Virus record (IMG/VR): IMGVR_UViG_3300032265_002079
Coordinates: 1 to 33,453 of that record
DNA: 33,453 nt
From: a virus
Strand: one strand, 5' to 3'
In this document: positions 23,509-31,503 of the stretch, piece by piece
Numbering within the stretch: the stretch's first letter is position 1
How the letters are laid out: each line of letters begins with the position of its first letter
Made by a program: the position numbers and the translations under genes
Notes under the pieces: generated by a model
The model's database searches: none
The model's input: only the letters and a program-made list of their open reading frames with translations
Told to the model about the DNA's origin: nothing

Positions 23509-24510
23509 ATGCACGAGATACAGGCATCTTTATTAGCCCTCCTACCCCCAAAAAGGAAACTAACAGCCGGTGGCTGGACCAGTTTCAATGCCCCTTGCTG
23601 TCATAACAGAGGAGAAAGCAGAGACGATCGTGCTCGCGGTGGAATTAAAACAGACGGCGACGGATTTGTCTATCACTGCTTTAATTGTGGATTTGCCGCA
23701 GGGTGGAGCCCTGGCAAATTACTGAGTAAAAATTCAAAAGATCTATTTAAATGGATCGGTATGCCAGAATCGGAAATTGGCAAACTTAATCTCGCCGCAT
23801 TAAAAACCAAAGACAGCATACCTGTACTTAAGAAACTAATAAATTTAGAATTAGTAGAAAAACCCTTACCTGAAGATTGTTTATCAATTGATCAGTGGAT
23901 TGCTGAAGGCGCTCAAGATACTGAATTATTAGATGTAATCGCATACTTGGTAGACGAACGCAAGGTAGGCTGGGATTGGTATCCGTGGCACTGGAGTGCG
24001 GCACCAGGCTTCCGTGACAGAGTCATTATTCCATTTTATCAAGATGGAAAAGTTGTAGGCTACACAGGTCGAAAAATAAAACCAGGCAAGCCCAAATACC
24101 TGACAGATAGTCAAAGTGGATACGTATTCAATATCGATGCACAAGGTTGGGACAGAAAATATGTTATCGTATCTGAAGGACAGTTTGATGCCATTGCAGT
24201 AGGCGGTGCTGGCATTATGACCAATGAGCCAAACGAAGCACAGGTGATGCGATTGAATGCACTAGGCAGAGAGGTTATTGTTGTACCCGATAAAGACAAG
24301 CCCGGAGCCAAAATGCTTAAGAGTGCTATTATCAATGGGTGGAGTGCTAGTCTTCCACCGTGGGAAGATGACATTAAGGATATCGCAGATGCAGTGAAAC
24401 GATATGGCCGGCTGTATGTATTATCCACAATCTTGCACTATAGAGTCAGTGGAGAGATAAAAATAAATTTACTTAAGAAAAAATTAGAAGCAATAAAAGA
24501 TGATGAATAA
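23509..24510 (+). CDS. gp61: DNA primase (T4 gp61-like)
   Basis: Makes RNA primers with gp41 at the fork. 333 residues (T4 gp61 is 342). The N-terminal zinc site is CCH at residues 30-32 and CFNC at 57-60. The TOPRIM-type core has VSEGQFDAIAVGG with the catalytic Glu, and VVPDKDKPG with the metal-binding Asp pair. Overlaps the helicase gene by 11 bases, reflecting the physical primosome partnership. Confidence 0.93.
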   Translation: MHEIQASLLALLPPKRKLTAGGWTSFNAPCCHNRGESRDDRARGGIKTDGDGFVYHCFNCGFAAGWSPGKLLSKNSKDLFKWIGMPESEIGKLNLAALKTKDSIPVLKKLINLELVEKPLPEDCLSIDQWIAEGAQDTELLDVIAYLVDERKVGWDWYPWHWSAAPGFRDRVIIPFYQDGKVVGYTGRKIKPGKPKYLTDSQSGYVFNIDAQGWDRKYVIVSEGQFDAIAVGGAGIMTNEPNEAQVMRLNALGREVIVVPDKDKPGAKMLKSAIINGWSASLPPWEDDIKDIADAVKRYGRLYVLSTILHYRVSGEIKINLLKKKLEAIKDDE

Positions 24511-25984
24511 AAAAGATAAAACTCCAAAACCCAACTATAACTTTGAGATGCAACAACTGTATCTTGAAATGTTTCTTTCAGATGCTGAAACATTTATTAG
24601 ATGTCAAAACATTTTTGATCCATTAAACTTTGATCAAAAATTGCAGGACTCTGCAGAATTTATTACCCGATATGTAGATGAGTATAAGGTAATGCCAGAG
24701 GCAAATATTGTCAACGCATCTACACGTAGTAACTTTAATCCAGCACAACTGCCTAGAGAAAACTACGAATGGCTAATGAACGAGTTTGAACAGTTTAGTA
24801 GACATAAAGGATTAGAGCGAGCCATTATCGAATCTAGCGATTTGTTAGAAGCAGGTGACTACGGTCCTGTAGAAAAATTAATCAAGGATGCCATCCAGAT
24901 CAGTTTGAACAAGGATATGGGCACAGACTATTGGGATGATCCCCGTGCTCGTTTAATGAAGCTTAAAGATAACAACGGGCAGATTAGTACAGGATGGCCC
25001 AGTGTTGATAGAAAGCTATATGGCGGATTCAAGCGTGGAGAATTGAATATTTGGTGTGCAGGATCAGGTGGTGGTAAATCGTTATTCTTAGCAAACCAGG
25101 GTGTAAACTTTGCTCAGGCAGGATTGAATGTATTGTACTTTACATTCGAACTTAGCGAAGAACTAGTGGGTATGCGTATTGATAGTATGGTAACTGGAGT
25201 AACTACTAGAGACATTTTCAAAGACCTAGATAATGTAGAAATGAAGGTTAAAATGATAGGGAAGAAGGCTGGCGGAATCCAGATAAAATACATGCCTTCT
25301 GGCAAGAATTGTAACGATTTGAGGTCGTATTTGAAGGAATATCAGGTCAAAACAGGCCTAAAACCTGACGTTTTATTAGTGGACTACTTAGACCTTATGA
25401 TGCCTCTATCGGTCAAGGTAAGTCCGAGCGATCTGTTTGTTAAAGACAAATATGTATCAGAAGAACTGCGTAATTTGGCCATGGAAACCCAGTGCGTAGT
25501 GGTTACTGCGGCACAGTTAAATCGTAGTGCGGTTGAAGAAATTGAGTTTGATCATAGCCATATTTCGGGCGGTTTAAGCAAGATCCAAACAGCAGATAAC
25601 GTGATTGGTATCTTTACAAGTCGTGCCATGAAGGAACGTGGACGCTATCAAATACAGTTTATGAAAACACGTAGTAGTAGCGGTGTTGGACAGAAAGTAG
25701 ACTTGGAATTTAACGTAGATACGCTGAAGATTAATGACCTAGGCGAAGAAGAAGATAACCGTAGTTTTAGTCAGGGTGGTGGAAATAATCAATCCAGCAA
25801 TACCAGTAACATATATGCAGGATTAAAACGTACCAGTACTGTATCAACTACTACAGATCCAGAAACTGGTGAAATACGTGATGTTGACCCAACGCAGGGT
25901 GTGAATATTAAACAGTTTAAAAATAAAAGTTCAGCGCCTGCGATACGCAATATGCTGAGTAATTTGAACCCGGAAAAAGATTAA
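24500..25984 (+). CDS. gp41: Replicative DNA helicase (T4 gp41-like, DnaB family)
   Basis: Hexameric 5'-3' helicase of the fork. 494 residues (T4 gp41 is 475). Walker A AGSGGGKS is at residues 187-194, Walker B PDVLLVDYLDLM follows, and the H4-type segment QLNRSAVEEIEFDHSHISGG and a RYQIQFMKTRSS arginine-finger region are seen. The C-terminal 80 residues are Ser/Thr/Asn-rich and probably disordered. The stop overlaps the minus-strand YqgE-like stop at a TTAA. Confidence 0.95.
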   Translation: MMNKKDKTPKPNYNFEMQQLYLEMFLSDAETFIRCQNIFDPLNFDQKLQDSAEFITRYVDEYKVMPEANIVNASTRSNFNPAQLPRENYEWLMNEFEQFSRHKGLERAIIESSDLLEAGDYGPVEKLIKDAIQISLNKDMGTDYWDDPRARLMKLKDNNGQISTGWPSVDRKLYGGFKRGELNIWCAGSGGGKSLFLANQGVNFAQAGLNVLYFTFELSEELVGMRIDSMVTGVTTRDIFKDLDNVEMKVKMIGKKAGGIQIKYMPSGKNCNDLRSYLKEYQVKTGLKPDVLLVDYLDLMMPLSVKVSPSDLFVKDKYVSEELRNLAMETQCVVVTAAQLNRSAVEEIEFDHSHISGGLSKIQTADNVIGIFTSRAMKERGRYQIQFMKTRSSSGVGQKVDLEFNVDTLKINDLGEEEDNRSFSQGGGNNQSSNTSNIYAGLKRTSTVSTTTDPETGEIRDVDPTQGVNIKQFKNKSSAPAIRNMLSNLNPEKD

Positions 25985-26535
25985 AACCAAACAGAGGTCT
26001 GCATTTTAACGCTTTCGTTTAAAACGGACCTCCACTGATCTTGATCAATAGTTGAAAATACGTTTTCTAGTGTAGCAGGTATTACTTCCCAACGATGTAC
26101 CTCTTTGCTAGGGTAATTTTTTGGATCAATTTGTTGTTCAAATCTTCCGTGTTCCCAAATCCAATAACCGACACAGCAACGATAAAACTCAGGGCCTTCG
26201 TTACGGCTGATAGCGGCTAACACGCTAATATCGTTAGTAACTCCTAGTTCATCGTTGATCTTGGTTGTGCTAAGTCCTTGCCAGTCTAGGCTATGTACCA
26301 CGTGTATTTTGTTTTGGCTAATCTGCCCGCCCCAAAATAAAGGTTCTGTACCGTCGTAGTCTATGCCTATGTTCTGGCATATTTGACCCAACGCAGGGCT
26401 GTCCATGAGTTGATTAATTTGTAAACCCACCGTGGTATCATTGTTGTTGGCTATTATCAGCACAACTGCATTTTCAGATCCATCTTTAGGGTTAGCCGGG
26501 TTAGCGGCAATCAAATGTCCTTGGTAGTTTTTCAT
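25981..26535 (-). CDS. YqgE/AlgH (UPF0301) family protein
   Basis: 184 residues from the ATG at 26535; the in-frame extension to 26577 crosses the promoter. Family landmarks in order are NYQGHLIAANP at the N-terminus, ENAVVLII, TVGLQINQLMD, LFWGGQISQNKIHVVHS (bacterial: GGP, then hH), then CCVGYWIWEHGRFEQQI (bacterial: GYAxWExGQLExEI) and a C-terminal WRSVL. Bacterial YqgE/AlgH has been linked to transcriptional regulation but has no settled biochemistry. Its presence in a phage, reversed between replication genes, is unusual. Confidence 0.75.
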   Translation of the reverse strand: MKNYQGHLIAANPANPKDGSENAVVLIIANNNDTTVGLQINQLMDSPALGQICQNIGIDYDGTEPLFWGGQISQNKIHVVHSLDWQGLSTTKINDELGVTNDISVLAAISRNEGPEFYRCCVGYWIWEHGRFEQQIDPKNYPSKEVHRWEVIPATLENVFSTIDQDQWRSVLNESVKMQTSVWF

Positions 26536-26542
26536 ATACGAG

Positions 26543-26550
26543 TATTTAAC
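26543..26550 (-). promoter_or_regulatory. Possible late promoter (GTTAAATA) for the YqgE-like gene
   Basis: TAAATA core on the minus strand, 7 bases before the ATG at 26535. It abuts a plus-strand box one base away. Confidence 0.4.
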
Positions 26551-26551
26551 C

Positions 26552-26559
26552 AATAAATA
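26552..26559 (+). promoter_or_regulatory. Late promoter-like box (AATAAATA) before the nucleotidyltransferase gene
   Basis: TAAATA core 8 bases before the ATG at 26568. Together with the minus-strand box it forms a compact divergent promoter of about 17 bases. Confidence 0.45.
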
Positions 26560-26567
26560 ACAGTACC

Positions 26568-27257
26568 ATGATAGCAAACGAATTCGCAGATCCCATAGAA
26601 CTACACCCTACCCTTAATCCAAAGTTATGGACTAATAATCAGCTACGTCCTGACGTTAAAAAAGCCCTGTTGCGTATTGCACAAGATTTTAAAGATTATA
26701 TCGGAGTTCCGTTTAAAGTTGTAGATGTACAAGTTGCCGGCGGCAATGCCAACTACACCTATACTGATCACAGCGATTTAGATCTACACCTAATAGCTGA
26801 CTTTGGTAGTGTACAATGCGATAGAGAAGCTGCCGAATTGTTCGATAGCAAACGCCTGTTGTACAAAGAACAATACGATGTCAAGATACATGGAATACCT
26901 GTAGAACTCTATGTGGAAGATCAAGATCATCCAGCGGTCAGTAGCAGTTATAGTTTGCTCGATAATCAATGGATACGTGAGCCCAAAAAAGAAGTTGCTG
27001 ATATCGATCGAGAAGAGATTGAACGCATGGCCGGTGTATGGCATAAGATAATTCAGCATGCTATTCAAACTGCTGATAGACACAGCTTGCAAAATGTGCT
27101 AAAATTGTTGCGTAAGTATAGAAAAATGGGTCTACAACAATCTGGAGAATTTGGTGTTCCTAACCTGGTTTACAAAAGCCTGCGTAATGACAATACCCTT
27201 AGAGGTTTGACTAGATTGCTAGACCGCTTACACGATCAAGAACTCAGCATAGGATAA
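26568..27257 (+). CDS. Predicted nucleotidyltransferase-fold protein
   Basis: 229 residues. The Pol-beta-type signature is GGNANYTYTDHSDLDLHLI at residues 58-76, with D70 and D72 as the metal pair and IPVELYVED supplying a third acidic position. The C-terminal half is helical and basic (NVLKLLRKYRKMG). This fold includes CCA-adding enzymes, antibiotic adenylyltransferases and MNT toxins. The first G-S of the usual GS motif reads GG here. Substrate unknown. The deoxyribonucleotidase gene starts two bases after its stop. Confidence 0.78.
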   Translation: MIANEFADPIELHPTLNPKLWTNNQLRPDVKKALLRIAQDFKDYIGVPFKVVDVQVAGGNANYTYTDHSDLDLHLIADFGSVQCDREAAELFDSKRLLYKEQYDVKIHGIPVELYVEDQDHPAVSSSYSLLDNQWIREPKKEVADIDREEIERMAGVWHKIIQHAIQTADRHSLQNVLKLLRKYRKMGLQQSGEFGVPNLVYKSLRNDNTLRGLTRLLDRLHDQELSIG

Positions 27258-27259
27258 AA

Positions 27260-27787
27260 ATGCCAACAATTTATATAGACATGGACGGCGTAGTAGCTGA
27301 TTGGGAAACTGCGGCTGAACAACATATTCAAAAACAAAAAGATATCAACAGCTTATGGCCCGACGAAGAATGGGAAAAGATTCGCAGTCTGGATCATTTT
27401 TATAGGCATTTGCCAGAAATGCCCAGAGCACAGGAACTGATGGCTCTAGCCCGTAGATTTAGAGATGAACTGGGATGGAACCTGTACATGCTCACAGCTA
27501 TTCCTCACAAGAACGACATGCATGAAGTATTCCATGACAAGATCGATTGGATGGCCGAACGCTGGCCAGAAATACGTGTGCATTTTGGCCCTTACAGCCA
27601 CGACAAGCATGTTCACTGCAAGCCAGGTGATATTCTAGTGGATGATCGTACCAGCAACTGTCAAGAATGGGCCCAAGCTGGCGGGATAGCTGTTCAAGTT
27701 ACCAAGGACTACGGATGGGCACTGCACCAGCTACAGCAGGTGTTTGATGCAGTCAAGGATACAGATAGTTCACCGATTCAGGGTTAA
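27260..27787 (+). CDS. 5'(3')-deoxyribonucleotidase-like HAD phosphatase
   Basis: 175 residues. HAD motif I is YIDMDGVVADW with nucleophile D7 and acid/base D9, motif II is MLTAIP, a Lys lies in the SHDKHVHC segment, and motif IV is GDILVDDRTSN. This fits the NT5C family that dephosphorylates (d)NMPs, consistent with pool adjustment during DNA synthesis. The last 35 bases overlap the 3' end of the convergent minus-strand gene. Confidence 0.85.
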   Translation: MPTIYIDMDGVVADWETAAEQHIQKQKDINSLWPDEEWEKIRSLDHFYRHLPEMPRAQELMALARRFRDELGWNLYMLTAIPHKNDMHEVFHDKIDWMAERWPEIRVHFGPYSHDKHVHCKPGDILVDDRTSNCQEWAQAGGIAVQVTKDYGWALHQLQQVFDAVKDTDSSPIQG

Positions 27788-28190
27788 CGCGGAAAATTTC
27801 AGCACCGTTTTTTAGATGGAACAGTCTGGCCATTTCGGTTGGCGGGCTTAGTGTAACAAACTCGTTGATGTAAGGGCGGTTGACTTCAATCCAGCCACGT
27901 GCAGATAAAATCAGTTTGCGTCCTGCTCCGGGTTGATAACTCCATATGGTGTAGAATACAGCAGTACCAGGATCAATAGGATCACGTGCTAGTTCATAAA
28001 CATCGGCTGGAATACTGTCTCTATAGGCCACACAAACGGCCGCCATGGGCTCGTTGGTTTCGTCATTGAGCATGACAAAGATTTCCGTAGTATCACCCAC
28101 TCTAAACTCTGCAGGAATATCCGGTCGTACAGGATCGTCTTTGATCAATCTAATCAATGGATCGGTAGTGCGTGTGATTACGTGTAACAT
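27753..28190 (-). CDS. Conserved hypothetical, possibly GNAT-like fold
   Basis: 145 residues, no firm family. The strand pattern AAVCVAYRDSIP, then GTAVFYTIWSYQPGAGRKLI followed by a helix, INEFVTLSPPTEMARLFHLKNGA, is like an acetyltransferase core, where a Q/GxxG-type loop precedes a helix and FHLKNGA sits where GNAT proteins have their late helix. The acetyl-CoA loop is not clearly met. Reverse-oriented late-region gene. No convincing promoter found in front. Confidence 0.6.
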   Translation of the reverse strand: MLHVITRTTDPLIRLIKDDPVRPDIPAEFRVGDTTEIFVMLNDETNEPMAAVCVAYRDSIPADVYELARDPIDPGTAVFYTIWSYQPGAGRKLILSARGWIEVNRPYINEFVTLSPPTEMARLFHLKNGAEIFRVNPESVNYLYP

Positions 28191-28259
28191 AAAATTCCCG
28201 GGAGTTATATCTGTACTTATCTACAGCATCAAAAAATGCTATGTTAATTGAAAAATGAA

Positions 28260-28267
28260 ATTAAATA
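28260..28267 (+). promoter_or_regulatory. Possible late promoter (ATTAAATA) 4 bases before the ATG at 28272
   Basis: TAAATA core directly followed by CCGT and the start codon. No Shine-Dalgarno is visible for this ATG, which fits the leaderless pattern seen at 22657. Confidence 0.4.
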
Positions 28268-28271
28268 CCGT

Positions 28272-29795
28272 ATGAAAATATGTATCTTGGGCGGAGGCAC
28301 CGCCGGATGGATGGCCGCACTATGTATCCAGAAGCGTCAACCCGAACACGAAATTATTGTAGTAGAAAGCAGTCGTATAGGTATCATTGGCACCGGTGAA
28401 GGAACCACAGGGCTATTTGCTGACATAATGAGCAAGGTGCTAGGACTGTCCGAAGAAGATTTTTTAATCAATACCGGTGCTACACAAAAACTGGGCAACA
28501 GGTTCCACAATTGGCGCGGTGACGGCACCAGCTTTATAGCACCCTTGGACAATACACATACATCACTTTCACCAGTAGATACTACACTGATATATCACTG
28601 TAGATATCACGAAAAAGATCAAGTACACCTAACTACCCAATGCGGACAACTGGCCGATCGCGGACTGACCAGTTTTAGACACGATGGTGGAGAAGTGTTA
28701 CCCATACACGGATATCATTTTGATGGACATCTAGTAGGAGCATATTTCAGACGTATCAGTGTTGCCCAAGGAGCTGAGGTAATTGACAGTGAATACACTC
28801 ATTGTAAACGCAGAGAAGACGGCAGTGTTGCGTTGATACATCTGGCCAACGACCAGACCGTTGAAGCAGACGTGTTTGTTGATGCCACTGGTTTTGCTAG
28901 ATGCCTAGGACAAGAAGTAGGAGCAGGTTGGCACAGTTTCAGCGACAGTCTCAGTTGCGATCGTGCCATGCCGTTCCATTTGCCGCATTTGCCTAAAATA
29001 GACGCCTTGACCGAAGCCCATGCATTGTCATCCGGCTGGATGTGGCGCATACCCGTGCAGGCACGTAGAGGATGCGGCTATGTGTTTGACAGCAATTTTA
29101 TCACTGCTGATCAAGCACAGGCAGAAATAGAAACAGTACTAGGGCACCCGATTGATCCTATCAAAGTCATCAAATTTGAACCAGGACGAGTAGAACATAC
29201 CTTTTGCCACAACGTGGTCACTATAGGGCTTGCCGGTTGCTTTTTAGAACCCTTGCAGGCCACCAACCTACACGGCACCTTGATACAGATACAAAAGATG
29301 GTGGAGTATTGGCTACGCCCTGAGGGCTTGGCCGGCCCGCTGGAAACCAAAAATCTAAACAGGGAAATCACTCGCGTGTTTGATGATTTTGCCAATCTTA
29401 TACAGATACACTATCACAGCGGCAGATCAGATACCGAATTCTGGCGCCATCAGCAGGCAGTGCCACTGTTGCCCACAGCGGCCACCATGCAGGAAATCTG
29501 CCAGCGCCGATGGCCCGTGCATGATGATTGGGCACTAAAGGGTGCGGCCGGCTACGGTGTCAGCATATATCCCATGATCGAGTACGGCTGGTTGGATCAG
29601 GCCATCAAACAGGAAACGCTGGCCAATCTCGACGGTGTTCGCCAGCAGTACCAGCGCGAGGTCTCGCATGCAGAAGAAATCAGTCGCGGAGCCATGTCGA
29701 ACACAATTTTGGTAAATCGACTAAGACAGCAGGGCGCCATAAGGCCCAGAACCATACCTGCTGATCTACGCAAACTGTTGGAGTTGGGACAATGA
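28272..29795 (+). CDS. Flavin-dependent (tryptophan-type) halogenase, copy 2
   Basis: 507 residues from the ATG at 28272, which gives the family-standard start MKICILGGGTAG; an extension to 28248 adds eight atypical residues. K73 lies in TQKLGNRFHNW, and W256-x-W258-x-IP is in SGWMWRIPVQAR. The position of catalytic E346 of PrnA reads Gln329 (EPLQATN), so chemistry may be changed or reduced. Related to copy 1 throughout but clearly diverged and noticeably more GC-rich (31 of 60 bases in the line at 29401, against 19 of 60 at 20041). Coupled by ATGA to the SGNH-like gene. Confidence 0.88.
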   Translation: MKICILGGGTAGWMAALCIQKRQPEHEIIVVESSRIGIIGTGEGTTGLFADIMSKVLGLSEEDFLINTGATQKLGNRFHNWRGDGTSFIAPLDNTHTSLSPVDTTLIYHCRYHEKDQVHLTTQCGQLADRGLTSFRHDGGEVLPIHGYHFDGHLVGAYFRRISVAQGAEVIDSEYTHCKRREDGSVALIHLANDQTVEADVFVDATGFARCLGQEVGAGWHSFSDSLSCDRAMPFHLPHLPKIDALTEAHALSSGWMWRIPVQARRGCGYVFDSNFITADQAQAEIETVLGHPIDPIKVIKFEPGRVEHTFCHNVVTIGLAGCFLEPLQATNLHGTLIQIQKMVEYWLRPEGLAGPLETKNLNREITRVFDDFANLIQIHYHSGRSDTEFWRHQQAVPLLPTAATMQEICQRRWPVHDDWALKGAAGYGVSIYPMIEYGWLDQAIKQETLANLDGVRQQYQREVSHAEEISRGAMSNTILVNRLRQQGAIRPRTIPADLRKLLELGQ

Positions 29796-30625
29796 CACGC
29801 ATAGTGACCATAGGCGACAGCCACGGCGGCATATTCCAGGATCTGGCACCACGCTGGACCACCTACAGTGATGCATTCACAGCCGAAAGATTTTGTACCG
29901 GATTCCCGGGCATATGGCAAGAAATGACTCCTTGGCTGGCCCAGCAACATGCCACACACCTGGTTGTGTGTGCAGGCGAAATAGACATACGCGGACACTG
30001 GTGGCGTCACATGCCCAGACAAGCCGACGAACCCATAGCTGACTACATCGCAGCCAGAGCAGGAGAACTGTATCAAGCAGTGGAGGATCTGGCCGATCGT
30101 CTGGGTCTAGAGCGTGTGGTCATATGGGGACCACCTCCGGCTACTGATCGAACCACATATAACCCGGATTGGCCTTTCGTGGGCCCAACTACCACTCGTA
30201 ATAGACTGATAGATGCCTACAATCATGCCATGATCGAGAGATCAACAGACAGAATAGCCTATGCCACTGCTTTCTACGACTATGTGGATCGGACCACGTT
30301 TGAAACTGTGAACTATACAGAAACTGACGGAGTACACTATTTCCCCACGCTAGGTCCACAGTTTTGGACAGGTTTAATATTGCCAGCACTAAGTGGATTC
30401 CAACAGCATTTACCACCCGAGCAAGAACTGGTGTATCAAGAACACCCGGCCGAAAGCAGAGGCTTGTATGATACCTGGATACGCACCCAAGACCTCACAC
30501 AGCCAGTCCAATCAAGAACCACCCACGTAAACAACATTCAGTACACATACATGACCATTAGGGACAACTGGAGCCAGTGGCCAAAAACCTATCGTGAGTT
30601 GGGGTTGCTAGGGCCCAGGCCGTAG
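29792..30625 (+). CDS. SGNH-hydrolase-like protein
   Basis: 277 residues. IGDSH at 7-11 gives block I with Ser10, CAGEIDIRGHW about 60-70 stands where block III has GxND, and DGVHY at 179-183 gives the Asp179/His182 pair of block V. Together these suggest a GDSL/SGNH esterase, though block III is degenerate. Overlaps halogenase copy 2 by four bases, so the two act in one unit. Deacylation or deacetylation of a modified product or a surface sugar is possible. Confidence 0.7.
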   Translation: MTRIVTIGDSHGGIFQDLAPRWTTYSDAFTAERFCTGFPGIWQEMTPWLAQQHATHLVVCAGEIDIRGHWWRHMPRQADEPIADYIAARAGELYQAVEDLADRLGLERVVIWGPPPATDRTTYNPDWPFVGPTTTRNRLIDAYNHAMIERSTDRIAYATAFYDYVDRTTFETVNYTETDGVHYFPTLGPQFWTGLILPALSGFQQHLPPEQELVYQEHPAESRGLYDTWIRTQDLTQPVQSRTTHVNNIQYTYMTIRDNWSQWPKTYRELGLLGPRP

Positions 30626-30627
30626 AA

Positions 30628-30648
30628 GCGCGAAGCGCGAAGCGGTCA
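30628..30648. repeat. Tandem GAAGCGC repeat in the convergent gap
   Basis: GAAGCGC twice plus GAAGCG, just behind the SGNH-like stop. It can fold into small GCGC hairpins with a GAA loop. The 60-base gap to the convergent minus-strand gene may serve as a terminator, but there is no clean U-tract. Confidence 0.4.
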
Positions 30649-30685
30649 TAAAGCAAAAATTTCGTCAGACCTTTAACCGCGTATA

Positions 30686-31036
30686 TTATAACAAGTGTTG
30701 TGCTAGTACCATACAGCTAATCCAAGCCCACAGTGTGTTAAAGCCTACTAGAGTGGGTAACAGTTTGCGGTTACTTGCCCATATAAGCGATAAGCTAGTA
30801 GCTAGTGTAAACCAGTATAGCCACCATAACTGTATGCCAAACACTAGTCCGGGCACAATGATCACAGCTTTGGTCGACCAGCTTAGTGCTTCAATCACAT
30901 TGTAGTCAGTCCAGTAACTGCGCTGAAACCACATGGCGTAGCACTCCTTAATGCGTGACCAATGACATCTAGCGTAGACTACAGCTACGAGAATGAGCCA
31001 TACAGCGGTTGCTAGAGTGACTTGCGGAATGGTCAT
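30686..31036 (-). CDS. Small multi-spanning membrane protein
   Basis: 116 residues from the ATG at 31036; the longer frame to 31099 overlaps the upstream gene too far. Three hydrophobic stretches about 5-21, 57-80 and 92-113, the second rich in Trp, suggest an inner-membrane protein. Start overlaps the upstream stop (ATGA). No family recognised; an early membrane-acting phage protein is plausible. Confidence 0.65.
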   Translation of the reverse strand: MTIPQVTLATAVWLILVAVVYARCHWSRIKECYAMWFQRSYWTDYNVIEALSWSTKAVIIVPGLVFGIQLWWLYWFTLATSLSLIWASNRKLLPTLVGFNTLWAWISCMVLAQHLL

Positions 31037-31218
31037 AGTGATCGTTCCAGAACATATACAGCTAGTGCTAATAGCACTGACACAGCCACCCACAGCCACT
31101 GTGATACTCTAGTTTCAGATTCACGGGGCACTGGATACCATGTGTCAAAGTCTGGGTCGTAGCGATAGAGTCTGCCGCGAATGAGTTCGGTTTGGTTGTA
31201 TAGATCGGGTTCTGTCAT
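31033..31218 (-). CDS. Small tail-anchored membrane protein
   Basis: 61 residues from the ATG at 31218: a polar N-terminus (MTEPDLYNQTELIRGRLYRY) and one C-terminal hydrophobic helix about 40-56 ending in ERSL. It is preceded by a sigma70-type promoter whose start point lies only a few bases from the ATG. Coupled to the downstream membrane-protein gene. Confidence 0.65.
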   Translation of the reverse strand: MTEPDLYNQTELIRGRLYRYDPDFDTWYPVPRESETRVSQWLWVAVSVLLALAVYVLERSL

Positions 31219-31227
31219 AGTGTGTAC

Positions 31228-31257
31228 ACTATAGCATACTGTGAATAACAATGTCAA
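31228..31257 (-). promoter_or_regulatory. Sigma70-type promoter (TTGACA, 18 bp, TATAGT, extended -10)
   Basis: -35 at 31252-31257, -10 at 31228-31233 preceded by TGC. Points into the small membrane-protein pair with a very short or absent leader. Confidence 0.7.
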
Positions 31258-31260
31258 CCG

Positions 31261-31480
31261 GGAACCACAATTTACCAAGATTGTCCAGGCGGTCTATAGT
31301 GCGGGCAAAAAAATTGCTAAAAAAAATTTCACGACCCAGAATTTACCAGCCCGAGGTCTATACGTAGCCGAAAAATTGCCGCGCAAATAATGCCAGGTTT
31401 CGAGATCTAGATCTGCCAGGTTCTAATCTAAGTCGAGTATTTTTAAGGTGGGAATTTTTATGGTAAATTTTGCATGCGGT
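31261..31480. repeat. Repeat-rich non-coding region
   Basis: Part of a 336-base gap without a credible gene (31219-31554). It holds AATTTACCA at 31269 and 31340 with an inverted copy at 31461, GGTCTATA at 31291 and 31355, AAAAATTGC at 31309 and 31371, and TGCCAGGTT at 31391 and 31414 flanking the palindrome AGATCTAGATCT (31403-31414). The first three motifs recur in the same order about 62-71 bases apart, forming two imperfect tandem units with A-rich tracts. Confidence 0.6.
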
Positions 31481-31503
31481 AAAAGCGCAAGCATGCTTGC
31501 GCT
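31481..31503 (-). terminator. Rho-independent terminator of the minus-strand early block
   Basis: Perfect 20-base palindrome AGCGCAAGCATGCTTGCGCT (31484-31503); on the minus strand it is followed by TTTT. It lies about 50 bases after the stop of the 31555-31812 gene. A second hairpin GCACCC/GGGTGC (31511-31532) precedes it. Confidence 0.65.

Noticed and set aside
28191-28240. Possible minus-strand late promoter before the 28190 gene (GATAAGTA or TATAACTC)
   Set aside because: Both deviate from the TAAATA core; not counted as promoters.
29597-30076. 159-codon minus-strand frame inside halogenase 2 / SGNH gene
   Set aside because: Antisense to two genes with clear family motifs and no start signals; a product of higher GC in this part.
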